Source of the DNA: Bacillota bacterium
GTDB taxonomy: Bacteria > Bacillota > UBA4882 > UBA8346
Length of the DNA stretch: 55,409 nt
Assembly (NCBI GenBank): GCA_023429995.1
Contig: JAEZCE010000043.1
Coordinates: forward strand, 1-55,409
Direction of reading: 5' to 3'
Notes under the pieces: model-generated
The model's database searches: none
Seen by the model: only the letters and a program-made list of their open reading frames with translations
What the model was told of the DNA's origin: nothing
Translations under genes and position numbers: made by a program
In this document: positions 8,094 to 15,341 of the stretch, piece by piece
How positions within the stretch are numbered: the first letter of the stretch is position 1
How the letters are laid out: each line of letters begins with the position of its first letter

Positions 8094-8677
8094 GGTTTGA
8101 CGGAAAACGGATTGGATTTGCCTTAACCGGCTCCCATTGCACCATTGCCGAAGTGTTGCCATATATGCAGTTGCTGAAGGATGAAGGGGCAACCATCACC
8201 CCGATTTTGTCACCGGCGGTTCAGAAAACGGATACCCGTTTTGGAAAGGCCGCTGATTGGCAGCAACAGGTCACAACCATCTCCGGTAAAGAGCCTTTAA
8301 CGACGCTAATTCAGGTGGAGGCCATCGGACCGCAAAAATTGTTGGATTTAATATTAATAGCCCCTTGTACCGGAAATACCTTGGCCAAAATGGCGCTGGG
8401 GGTTACCGACACCTGTGTGTTGCTGGCGGCAAAGGCTCATTTGCGAAACAACCGGCCGGTGGTACTGGCGATTTCAACCAATGACGGGCTGGGCGCCAAT
8501 GCCCGAAACATTGGAACATTAATGAATCGCAAGCATACTTATTTTGTGCCTTTTGGCCAGGATAGCCCGGAAGAAAAACAGAACTCCCTGATTGCTAAGA
8601 TGAAATTCATACCGGAAGCGCTTTTAGCGGCATTGGACGGCCGACAATTACAGCCGGTGATGGTTGGTTATTCGTAA
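8090..8677 (+). CDS. dpaB: Dipicolinate synthase subunit B (flavoprotein-like)
   Basis: Second dipicolinate synthase subunit (spoVFB), 195 aa, near the family's ~200. It belongs to the flavoprotein/phosphopantothenoylcysteine decarboxylase-like fold: an early GFALTGSHCTIAEVLP segment, a central APCTGNTLAKMALGVTD segment and VLAISTNDGLG. The ATG overlaps the dpaA stop by 4 nt. No clear terminator follows; a CCCCGG/CCGGGG hairpin at 8685-8701 lacks a T-run. Confidence 0.95.
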   Translation: MRFDGKRIGFALTGSHCTIAEVLPYMQLLKDEGATITPILSPAVQKTDTRFGKAADWQQQVTTISGKEPLTTLIQVEAIGPQKLLDLILIAPCTGNTLAKMALGVTDTCVLLAAKAHLRNNRPVVLAISTNDGLGANARNIGTLMNRKHTYFVPFGQDSPEEKQNSLIAKMKFIPEALLAALDGRQLQPVMVGYS

Positions 8678-8684
8678 TCGTCCA

Positions 8685-8701
8685 CCCCGGCATTGCCGGG
8701 G
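8685..8701. repeat. GC-rich palindrome after dpaB
   Basis: CCCCGGCA and TGCCGGGG flank a single T, so the site is almost a perfect palindrome beginning 8 nt after the dpaB stop. No T-run follows. It may pause RNA polymerase or protect the dpaAB 3' end. Confidence 0.45.
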
Positions 8702-8722
8702 CAAATGAAAGGATGAAAATGA

Positions 8723-8874
8723 GCCTAAACCCGACCCTAGCCCTTAAAGGGTATTAGCCCGACTTTCTGGCCTATTATTGGCTTTCGTTGGCATGCTACA
8801 GTCTTTAGACTTGCAATTCCAACGAATTCCCTTTAAGGGGAAGGGTAGAAGCATTGAGGGTCTTTCTTGGGTTT
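8723..8874. repeat. Nested foldback element between dpaB and dapG
   Basis: Three perfect helices nest inside one another: CCCTTAAAGGG (8741-8751) with CCCTTTAAGGG (8829-8839), TTCGTTGG (8784-8791) with CCAACGAA (8819-8826), and GTCT/AGAC (8801-8804/8807-8810). Outer segments AAACCC (8727-8732) and GGGTTT (8869-8874), and ACCCT with AGGGT, can extend it. No gene occupies 8678-9008. A further hairpin with loop TTCAAAC lies at 8915-8937. It could be a structured leader of dapG, an unknown RNA or a small mobile foldback repeat. Confidence 0.6.
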
Positions 8875-9008
8875 GGGAGCAAATACACCCCGATTGACCT
8901 TTGATTGTCTCGCCAACTGGGATTCAAACTCCCGGTTTTAGCTGAATGCTTTAGAGCAAAAGGGTATTGTCTAAGTGGACAACTTACATCGGAAAGAGAG
9001 GCAAACGC

Positions 9009-10229
9009 ATGAAGGTTATCGTGCAGAAATTTGGGGGAACTTCGGTAGCTACCCGGGAAGGCCGCGAAAATGTGGTAACGAAAGTAAAGGAAGCCCTGGG
9101 AAAAGGTTTGGGAGTGGTGGTTGTTGTATCGGCTATGGGACGCAACGGTGATCCTTATGCTACGGATACCCTCATCGGACTGGCCCGCGGCGTTTTAAAA
9201 TATATTAAACCGCGCGAGCTGGATCTTTTAATGTCCTGCGGCGAAAATATTTCCACAGTCGTTATGGTGCAGACTTTAAAAGCCCACGGTATTGAAGGGG
9301 TGGCTTTTACCGGAGGGCAAGCCGGCATCATTACCGACCACCATTTCAATAATGCCCGCATTATCGAAATTAAACCCGATAATTTGTGGAGGTGTCTTGA
9401 AGAGGGAAAAGTTGCCGTGGTTGCCGGTTTTCAAGGAGTCACCAAGGAGGGGGAAGTCACGACGCTTGGCCGTGGCGGCAGCGATACCAGCGGTTCCGCT
9501 TTGGGAGTGGCTTTACATGCGGAGTTGGTTGAGATTTATACCGATGTGGACGGGATTATGACGGCTGATCCGCGGCTGGTTCCCCAGGCTAAGCCGCTGC
9601 CGGTAATGACCTATAATGAGGTCTGTGAAATGGCTCATCTGGGCGCCAAAGTAGTGCACCCCCGGGCGGTGGAAATAGCGATGGAAGGGAGAATTCCTCT
9701 ACGGATCCGTTCAACTTTTTCCAACAATTTGGGCACACTGATCAGTGACGGAACATCTATCGGCGATATTGAAATCAGGGGCGATAAAGTAGTAACCGGT
9801 CTGGCCCAAATCCCGGAGATGGCGTTGTTTAAGATTACTTCCGTAGAGGATCTCAACCAAAACGGGACGGTATTAAGGATTTTCCAAGTTTTGGCTGGCG
9901 CTGGAATTAGTGTGGATATGATTCAGGTATCGCCTTTCAATATTGCCTTCATTATCAATGGCGATTTGGCGGATAAGGCCGGAGAAACGCTAAGTCCGCT
10001 GAAACTGGAATTGTCCATTGAGAAAGGGTATGCCAAGGTCGCGATTGTGGGTTCGGGGATGCGGGGTGTTCCTGGAGTTATGGCGCGGATGGTCAAGGGC
10101 TTGCAAAAAGAACATATTTCAATTCACCACTCGACCGATTCTCATATTAATATTGCCTGCCTGGTAAAACAAGAAGATATGTGCAGCGCGCTTCAGGCGT
10201 TGCATAATGAATTTGAGTTAGCGGAGTAA
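9009..10229 (+). CDS. dapG: Aspartate kinase (DapG-like)
   Basis: Phosphorylates aspartate, the entry step to lysine, diaminopimelate and threonine. It has 406 aa, close to Bacillus DapG. The N-terminus has VQKFGGTSV, the kinase domain GRGGSDTSGSALG and YTDVDGIMTADPR, and the last ~140 residues form the ACT-type regulatory region. Start at ATG 9009 with AAAGAGAGG (8993-9001) 7 nt upstream; an in-frame TTG at 8967 has no site and adds an atypical leader. The neighbourhood (dpaAB before, dapA 18 nt after) is that of Bacillus dapG, apart from the missing asd. Which amino acid inhibits it cannot be read from sequence. Confidence 0.92.
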   Translation: MKVIVQKFGGTSVATREGRENVVTKVKEALGKGLGVVVVVSAMGRNGDPYATDTLIGLARGVLKYIKPRELDLLMSCGENISTVVMVQTLKAHGIEGVAFTGGQAGIITDHHFNNARIIEIKPDNLWRCLEEGKVAVVAGFQGVTKEGEVTTLGRGGSDTSGSALGVALHAELVEIYTDVDGIMTADPRLVPQAKPLPVMTYNEVCEMAHLGAKVVHPRAVEIAMEGRIPLRIRSTFSNNLGTLISDGTSIGDIEIRGDKVVTGLAQIPEMALFKITSVEDLNQNGTVLRIFQVLAGAGISVDMIQVSPFNIAFIINGDLADKAGETLSPLKLELSIEKGYAKVAIVGSGMRGVPGVMARMVKGLQKEHISIHHSTDSHINIACLVKQEDMCSALQALHNEFELAE

Positions 10230-10247
10230 GGGTAAGGAGGATTTTTT

Positions 10248-11129
10248 ATGGTAAAGTTTGGTAAAGTTTTAACCGCAATGATCACGCCGTTTAATCAGAA
10301 TTTACAGGTTAATTATCAAGCGGCGCAAGAATTGGCTGTGAAACTGGTTGATTCCGGTTCGGACGGCGTTGTGGTCGCAGGTACGACCGGGGAATCGCCG
10401 ACCTTGACCAAACAAGAAAAGCTCGGTTTGTTTAAAGCGGTGGTGGAGGCTGTTGGCGGAAAAGGGACGGTTATTGCCGGAACGGGAAGTTATGACACCG
10501 CGGCCAGTATCGAATTAACCAAAGAGGCAGAGCGGACCGGAGTCGATGGCGTAATGCTGGTGGCGCCCTATTATAATAAACCGCCTCAGGAAGGATTGTA
10601 TCAACATTTTCGAACCATCGCCAATGAGACTTCCTTGCCGGTTATTCTGTACAATATTCCCGGACGCACCGGGGTTAATGTTTCCCCCGGCACCATTGCC
10701 AGACTGGCGGCAATCGAGAATATCGTGGCGGTAAAAGAAGCTTCAGGCAACCTCGGACAAGTGAGCGAGATTTACGAAAAAGCGCCCAAAGACCTGTTGA
10801 TATATAGTGGCGACGATGCCATGACTTTACCGGTAATGAGTTTGGGGGGAGTGGGGGTTATCAGTGTGGCCGGCCATATCGTGGGGCGAAAGCTTCAGGA
10901 AATGGTTGCCGCGTTTTGCAGAGGGGATCTTTTGACTGCCAATAAAATCAATAGCGAGATTGCTCCGCTGGTCCGCAGCCTCTTTGTCACGACCAATCCG
11001 ATTATGGTGAAGGCGGCCTGTAACCTATTGGGATTTAAAGCGGGGGGACTCAGGTTGCCATTGGTCGAAGCCACCGCCGACGAACAAAAAGTTTTGCAGG
11101 AAGTTTTGAAAAATTTGGGACTGGTGTAG
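10248..11129 (+). CDS. dapA: 4-hydroxy-tetrahydrodipicolinate synthase
   Basis: Condenses pyruvate with aspartate semialdehyde; its product feeds both DapB (lysine, cell wall) and DpaAB (dipicolinate). 293 aa, usual length. Motifs include GTTGESPTL, the YNIPGRTGVN segment with catalytic Tyr135, and the Schiff-base lysine K163 in AVKEASG. An AAGGAGG precedes the ATG. It follows dapG closely and is cotranscribed with it. Confidence 0.97.
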   Translation: MVKFGKVLTAMITPFNQNLQVNYQAAQELAVKLVDSGSDGVVVAGTTGESPTLTKQEKLGLFKAVVEAVGGKGTVIAGTGSYDTAASIELTKEAERTGVDGVMLVAPYYNKPPQEGLYQHFRTIANETSLPVILYNIPGRTGVNVSPGTIARLAAIENIVAVKEASGNLGQVSEIYEKAPKDLLIYSGDDAMTLPVMSLGGVGVISVAGHIVGRKLQEMVAAFCRGDLLTANKINSEIAPLVRSLFVTTNPIMVKAACNLLGFKAGGLRLPLVEATADEQKVLQEVLKNLGLV

Positions 11130-11188
11130 GCGGGTTATTGGCTATTCCATATTCGTTATTGGTTGTTGGTATCCGGACGACGGCAGTT

Positions 11189-11213
11189 GAAAGAGTTGGC
11201 CTCTTTCTTTGGT
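11189..11213 (+). terminator. Probable terminator after dapA
   Basis: GAAAGAG (11189-11195) pairs perfectly with CTCTTTC (11201-11207), followed by TTTGGTTT. The T-tract is interrupted, so strength is uncertain, but position and orientation fit the end of dapG-dapA. Confidence 0.45.
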
Positions 11214-11288
11214 TTATGATTTGCTGATTTTGATATTCCACAGAGGTTTTTCCGTTTTAAAAAGTTTTTGAAAAATTATCACTCGGAT

Positions 11289-11316
11289 TTGCAAATTGCA
11301 ATGAATGATATATAAT
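11289..11316 (+). promoter_or_regulatory. Sigma-A promoter of the UDP-GlcNAc dehydrogenase gene
   Basis: TTGCAA (11289-11294), a 16-nt spacer and a perfect TATAAT (11311-11316). The start would fall near 11323, leaving an untranslated leader of about 190 nt before ATG 11511. Confidence 0.6.
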
Positions 11317-11354
11317 GAATCTGGCGGGGCTGTTGTAAATAAAATTTATCGATG

Positions 11355-11440
11355 GAGATATACAATATTTAACCTGTATTGATTGGGCTATCTATTGTAT
11401 ATCTCATTGTTTTTGAAAAACTTTGTTTCAAAAAACAATG
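11355..11440 (+). other. Structured 5' leader with two adjacent inverted repeats
   Basis: The first repeat is a perfect 13-bp pair, GAGATATACAATA (11355-11367) and TATTGTATATCTC (11393-11405), with a 25-nt loop. It abuts a second pair, CATTGTTTTTGAAA (11405-11418) and TTTCAAAAAACAATG (11426-11440), with one bulge, followed by TTTTG. Both lie in the predicted leader of the next gene. They may attenuate transcription or bind a regulator. Confidence 0.55.
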
Positions 11441-11510
11441 TTTTGACGAAACTTGGTTTTTAAAATTGCAACAGCTTCATTTATTGCGAATTCATTGCGG
11501 AGGAATCAAA

Positions 11511-12863
11511 ATGCCGGATAAAAATAACGGCGCGCAGGCGCAAATTACTAAACCGGGACAGGCTTTACTGGATAAAATTTTGAACAAGACGGCCGTTCTT
11601 GGTGTTATTGGCCTTGGTTATGTCGGGCTTCCCCTGGCGGTTGAAAAAGCGAAGGCCGGTTACAGGGTGATCGGTTTTGACGTCCAGGGCCAAAAGGTTG
11701 ATCAGGTAAACGAAGGGCATAATTATATCGGCGACGTGGTGGATAGTGAATTGGCCGAACTGGTGAAAAGCGGACGTTTGAAGGCTACAACAGACTATAC
11801 CCAAATTGAGGAAGTTGACGCTGTCGCCATTTGTGTGCCCACTCCGCTTGACAAATATCAGCAACCGGATATTTCTTATGTATCCAGTTCCACACATCAG
11901 ATTGCCCCCCATCTTCACCGGGAGATGTTAATCGTTTTGGAAAGCACTACTTATCCGGGGACTACCGAAGAAGTGGTCATGCCGGTGCTGGAAGCGACCG
12001 GACTTTCCTGCGGTAAAGATTTTTTCCTGGCGTTTTCGCCGGAACGGGTCGATCCGGGAAACAAAGAATACCATACCAAGAATACTCCGAAAGTGGTCGG
12101 CGGCGTCACCCCGCGCTGTACGGAAATCGCCGCCGCCCTATACGGAAATGTTTTGAATAGCGATATTTATCAGGTATCCAGCCCCAAAGTGGCTGAAATG
12201 GAGAAGATTCTCGAAAACACTTTCCGGAACATCAATATTGCGCTTGCCAATGAAATGGCTATCCTTTGCAATAAGATGGGAATTGATGTTTGGGAAGTCA
12301 TTGATGCCGCCAAGACAAAGCCTTACGGATTTATGCCGTTTTACCCCGGCCCGGGCCTGGGCGGCCACTGCATTCCCATCGACCCTTTCTATTTAACCTG
12401 GAAAGCCCGGGAATACGATTATCATACCCGGTTGATCGAAATCGCCGGGGAAATCAACAATCAAATGCCCGAGTTTGTGATTGAACGGGCCGCAACCTTT
12501 TTGAACGAGTATGGTAAACCGCTCAAGGATGCCAAGATATTGATGCTGGGGATCGCTTACAAGAAAGACATCGATGATCCGCGGGAATCACCGGCCATTA
12601 AGATTTATCAGCTTTTAAAGCAACACCTGGCCGATGTGAAGGTGAATGATCCCTGTATTCCGGTTTATGCCTTCGGAAATTTACGTCTGGAATCCACCGC
12701 CCTTACGGAGGAATTATTAAAATCCTCCGATTTGACGCTGATTACAACCGATCATTCCGCCTACGATTACCAATGGATATGTGATAATAGCCGGTTGGTT
12801 TTCGATACCCGGAACGCGACAAGGCATATCAAGGAATGCCAAGCGAAGATTGCCCGGATTTAA
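11511..12863 (+). CDS. wbpA: UDP-N-acetylglucosamine 6-dehydrogenase (WbpA-like)
   Basis: Oxidises C6 of a UDP-HexNAc twice with NAD, giving a uronic acid. 450 aa. The N-terminal Rossmann loop is in GVIGLGYVGLPLAVEKA, followed by CVPTPL, ESTTYPGTTEE and FSPERVDPG. The nucleophile is C287 in GPGLGGHCIPIDPFY. The C-terminal UDP-binding domain has GIAYKKDIDDPRESPA. Start at ATG 11511 after GCGGAGG; the frame is open upstream to 11379 but that part is the structured leader. WbpA-type wording fits better than WecC (UDP-ManNAc) because a WbpB-like gene follows, but the epimer used cannot be decided by eye. Confidence 0.88.
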   Translation: MPDKNNGAQAQITKPGQALLDKILNKTAVLGVIGLGYVGLPLAVEKAKAGYRVIGFDVQGQKVDQVNEGHNYIGDVVDSELAELVKSGRLKATTDYTQIEEVDAVAICVPTPLDKYQQPDISYVSSSTHQIAPHLHREMLIVLESTTYPGTTEEVVMPVLEATGLSCGKDFFLAFSPERVDPGNKEYHTKNTPKVVGGVTPRCTEIAAALYGNVLNSDIYQVSSPKVAEMEKILENTFRNINIALANEMAILCNKMGIDVWEVIDAAKTKPYGFMPFYPGPGLGGHCIPIDPFYLTWKAREYDYHTRLIEIAGEINNQMPEFVIERAATFLNEYGKPLKDAKILMLGIAYKKDIDDPRESPAIKIYQLLKQHLADVKVNDPCIPVYAFGNLRLESTALTEELLKSSDLTLITTDHSAYDYQWICDNSRLVFDTRNATRHIKECQAKIARI

Positions 12864-12869
12864 AAAAAC

Positions 12870-12902
12870 TGGTTTTCTCTGTGTCTCCGTGTCTCTGTGG
12901 CC
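12870..12902. repeat. Short TCTCTGTGTCTCCGTG-type repeat
   Basis: The wbpA-wbpB gap holds a low-complexity TCTCTGTGTCTCCGTGTCTCTGTGG tract built on a repeated CTCYGTGT unit. Similar tracts are dispersed between genes in various bacterial genomes. No other copy is seen in this window. Confidence 0.3.
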
Positions 12903-12959
12903 TATAAAGCTTTTAGACAAGAAGACAGCGGATTGCCAATTCATTTAAGGGGAGAAAAG

Positions 12960-14045
12960 ATGTCTACCTTTCGATTTGGTTTGATCGGATGCGGCCGGAT
13001 TGCCCCCAATCATGCCCGCAATATTATGGAGTTGGAACAGGCGGAGTTGAAAGCAGTTTGCGACCTGGTCCCGGAAAAGGCTGAACATTACGGCAGGACC
13101 TATGGTGGGGATGTCTATACGGATTACCGGGCGGTTCTGGAACGTCCGGATATTGATGTTATTTCCATCGCCACTTCCAGCGGGGCTCATGCCGAAATTG
13201 GAATTGCGGCGGCCCAGGCCGGTAAACATGTGATTGTTGAAAAACCGATGGCTTTGTCGTTGCATGATGCCGACCGCTTAATCGCGGCTTGTAATGAAAA
13301 CCATGTTTACTTGGGGGTTTGCCATCAAAACCGTTACAACCAGGTGGTTCAAAAATTGCGGCAAGCCCTGGAAAACGGACGTTTTGGGAAATTGACCCAT
13401 GCCACGGCGGTGATTCGCTGGTATCGTGATCAGCATTATTTTGAACAGGATTCCTGGCATGGTACCTGGGCCCAGGATGGCGGGGTGCTGATGAATCAGT
13501 CCATTCATAATATCGACTTATTGCAGTGGATGATGGGACAAGTTACCGGCATTTACGGAAAAATAGCTACCCGGGAGCGGAACATCGAAGTTGAAGACTT
13601 GGGGCTGGGAATATTGACTTTTAAAAGCGGCGCCATGGGGTTGATTGAGGCTTCCTCGACCGTTTATCCCCGTAATTTGGAGGAAACCTTAAATATCTTC
13701 GGTGAAAAAGGCACGGTGATCCTGGGAGGAACCTCCATCAATCAGATCGAAGTCTGGCGTTTTGCCGACGGATTGGATGATGAGGCGGAAGTCGTTAAGA
13801 ACTGTGGAGAAACACCGCCCAATATCTATGGGTTTGGCCACCGTCAGTTGTATCTGCGCTTTATGCATGCGGTTGAAACCGGAACGGATTTCGATATTCC
13901 GGGGATGGAAGGCAGAAAGGCCCTGGAAGTTATTTTAGGGATTTATCATTCAAGCCTCTCCGGGCAACCGGTGGGATTGCCGTTGCAAGAGAAGGCCTAT
14001 CCGCTGCCGGAATTGATGAAGGAATATCAAGGAAAGGTTTGTTAA
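12960..14045 (+). CDS. wbpB: Gfo/Idh/MocA dehydrogenase, WbpB/WlbA-like (UDP-GlcNAcA 3-dehydrogenase)
   Basis: Predicted to oxidise C3 of UDP-N-acetylglucosaminuronate, the step after WbpA. 361 aa. The N-terminal NAD-binding motif is GLIGCGRIAPNHARN; the catalytic EKP motif has K95. The middle has the NRYN, GRFGKLTHA and GTWAQDGGVLMNQSIHNIDL segments typical of the WbpB/WlbA branch. Start at ATG 12960, preceded by AAGGGGAG; the frame is open from 12897 without a site. It lies 96 nt after wbpA and is followed by a terminator, making a two-gene unit. Other sugar oxidoreductases of the superfamily remain possible, but the neighbour favours this role. Confidence 0.82.
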   Translation: MSTFRFGLIGCGRIAPNHARNIMELEQAELKAVCDLVPEKAEHYGRTYGGDVYTDYRAVLERPDIDVISIATSSGAHAEIGIAAAQAGKHVIVEKPMALSLHDADRLIAACNENHVYLGVCHQNRYNQVVQKLRQALENGRFGKLTHATAVIRWYRDQHYFEQDSWHGTWAQDGGVLMNQSIHNIDLLQWMMGQVTGIYGKIATRERNIEVEDLGLGILTFKSGAMGLIEASSTVYPRNLEETLNIFGEKGTVILGGTSINQIEVWRFADGLDDEAEVVKNCGETPPNIYGFGHRQLYLRFMHAVETGTDFDIPGMEGRKALEVILGIYHSSLSGQPVGLPLQEKAYPLPELMKEYQGKVC

Positions 14046-14055
14046 GGACTTTAAG

Positions 14056-14081
14056 ACCAACTTTCAACGGTTGGTTTTTTT
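14056..14081 (+). terminator. Intrinsic terminator after wbpB
   Basis: ACCAAC (14056-14061) pairs with GTTGGT (14070-14075), followed by a seven-T run. It closes wbpA-wbpB and separates it from the convergent regulator gene. Confidence 0.8.
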
Positions 14082-14143
14082 ATTTATCAAAGGCTTTATT
14101 TTTCAGGGATAATCGGGCTTGGTATTGGAGGCGGAGGTTGAGG

Positions 14144-15049
14144 TTATCCTTTTTTTATTTTACGGTATGCCGAAGGGGACTGCCCCATAATTTGATGAAA
14201 TAACCGCGAAAAATAGTAGGGGTCTTTAAAACCCAATGTAGCGGCGATCGCTTCAATACTTAACGGGGTAATATCCAGGTATTGGCAGGCCCGCTGAATT
14301 TTGAAACGCAAAAAATAATCAATCGGCGAATAGCCGGTTTTATTTTTGAATAGGTAGGAGTAATGGGATACGGAAAGATTGACATGGCCGGCCAGTTCCC
14401 TCAGGGACAGATTTTGCCCCAAATTTTTGGCCATATATTGAATGGATTCATCAATATCCTGGCTGCTGGCTTTTAATTGCAAATGATAATCGTGATTCAT
14501 CAAAAAGATTGAGCCCATCAAATGAGGAAGCACTTGAGAGGCGAAGATCATGTTATCCAGCGTGAAACCATTCTGCAACACTTGATAGACTTCATGGAAC
14601 AAATCCACGATTTTAGGGGCTTTTTCAAGCGCAATCGGAAAGGTATGGAATTCCGGCAATAAATGTTTGAAATAATGCTCTGAGTGACTGCCCAGAAAAT
14701 GAAGCCAGTAAATCGTCCATGGGCGGGTGTCGCTGGAACCGTAAATATGAGGCGTCCCTTTGGGTATAATCAGCAGGTGGTTTTCAGCGACTGGTTGTTT
14801 GTTGCCGTTTATTGTAAACCAGCCATTCCCTTGCGCGCAATAAATCATAATATGCTGCTCGCAGCCGTCCGGCCGCTCCCGGTAATGGAATTGGGCCTCG
14901 GGAAAGTAGCCGATGTCCGATAAATAAAGGGAGTTGATTAAAGGGTTCTCCGTAACTTCCTTCAGGAAATTCCTTGGTAAAACGATGATTTTTTGTCCGT
15001 AAAAACCCTCATCTTTTTTGATTGTTTCCATGATTTCATTGTAAGGCAT
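14144..15049 (-). CDS. AraC-family transcriptional regulator with cupin sensor domain
   Basis: N-terminal AraC-type sugar-binding cupin (roughly residues 20-160, with HYRERPDGCEQHIMIYC and the IIPKGTPHIYG turn) and a C-terminal double helix-turn-helix (last ~100 residues, SLRELAGHVNLSVSHYSYLFK and DPYYFSRLFHQIMGQSPSAYR). About 301 aa from the chosen ATG at 15049. No strong ribosome site marks the start; ATG 15031 is equally possible, and a TTG at 15181 would add 44 basic residues I consider unlikely. It is transcribed away from the DUF5107/araFGH unit and is the obvious candidate for its activator. The sugar sensed is inferred, not shown. Confidence 0.85.
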   Translation of the reverse strand: MPYNEIMETIKKDEGFYGQKIIVLPRNFLKEVTENPLINSLYLSDIGYFPEAQFHYRERPDGCEQHIMIYCAQGNGWFTINGNKQPVAENHLLIIPKGTPHIYGSSDTRPWTIYWLHFLGSHSEHYFKHLLPEFHTFPIALEKAPKIVDLFHEVYQVLQNGFTLDNMIFASQVLPHLMGSIFLMNHDYHLQLKASSQDIDESIQYMAKNLGQNLSLRELAGHVNLSVSHYSYLFKNKTGYSPIDYFLRFKIQRACQYLDITPLSIEAIAATLGFKDPYYFSRLFHQIMGQSPSAYRKIKKG

Positions 15050-15178
15050 GGATGGTTTTTTAGCAACCGAGGTTCGTAAGATAATCCAGGTTCTTCGGCG
15101 GATAATGAATGGAGTTTCCCAAACAATTAAGATATATTTAACATATTGAAAGTATGAATGTGTCCGTAATGGGCGCGT

Positions 15179-15188
15179 CAACCGGTTG
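15179..15188. promoter_or_regulatory. Palindrome CAACCGGTTG in the divergent region
   Basis: A perfect 10-bp palindrome between the AraC-family gene and the DUF5107 gene. It overlaps the -35 of the candidate promoter at 15186-15214 and may be an operator. Chance occurrence is possible. Confidence 0.3.
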
Positions 15189-15214
15189 GCGACTTCTTGG
15201 ACGCGTTATATTTT
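15186..15214 (+). promoter_or_regulatory. Candidate promoter of the arabinose-uptake island
   Basis: TTGGCG (15186-15191), a 17-nt spacer and TATTTT (15209-15214). A weak match, as expected for an activator-dependent promoter. It would give a leader of about 120 nt containing the perfect repeat at 15259-15279. Confidence 0.35.
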
Positions 15215-15258
15215 AATGATTTCTTAAACACCTCAAGATCCGGCAAGGCAAGTGAAAA

Positions 15259-15279
15259 TTTTCCGCGGCGCGCGGAAAA
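15259..15279. repeat. Perfect inverted repeat in the DUF5107 leader
   Basis: TTTTCCGCG (15259-15267) and CGCGGAAAA (15271-15279) around GCG. No T-run follows on the plus strand. It lies in the presumed leader upstream of ATG 15342 and could be an operator or a stability hairpin. Confidence 0.45.
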
Positions 15280-15341
15280 ATTGGCCGGACCCTATTGCCC
15301 CATTGGAGTTTAGGAATTTTCTATCCGAGGAGGATTGTACC

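Noticed and set aside
8915..8937. T-arm-like hairpin with TTCAAAC loop, suggestive of a tRNA
   Set aside because: No matching acceptor strand, anticodon arm or D-arm lies at the right distance on either strand, and the stem-closing pair is not the usual G-C.
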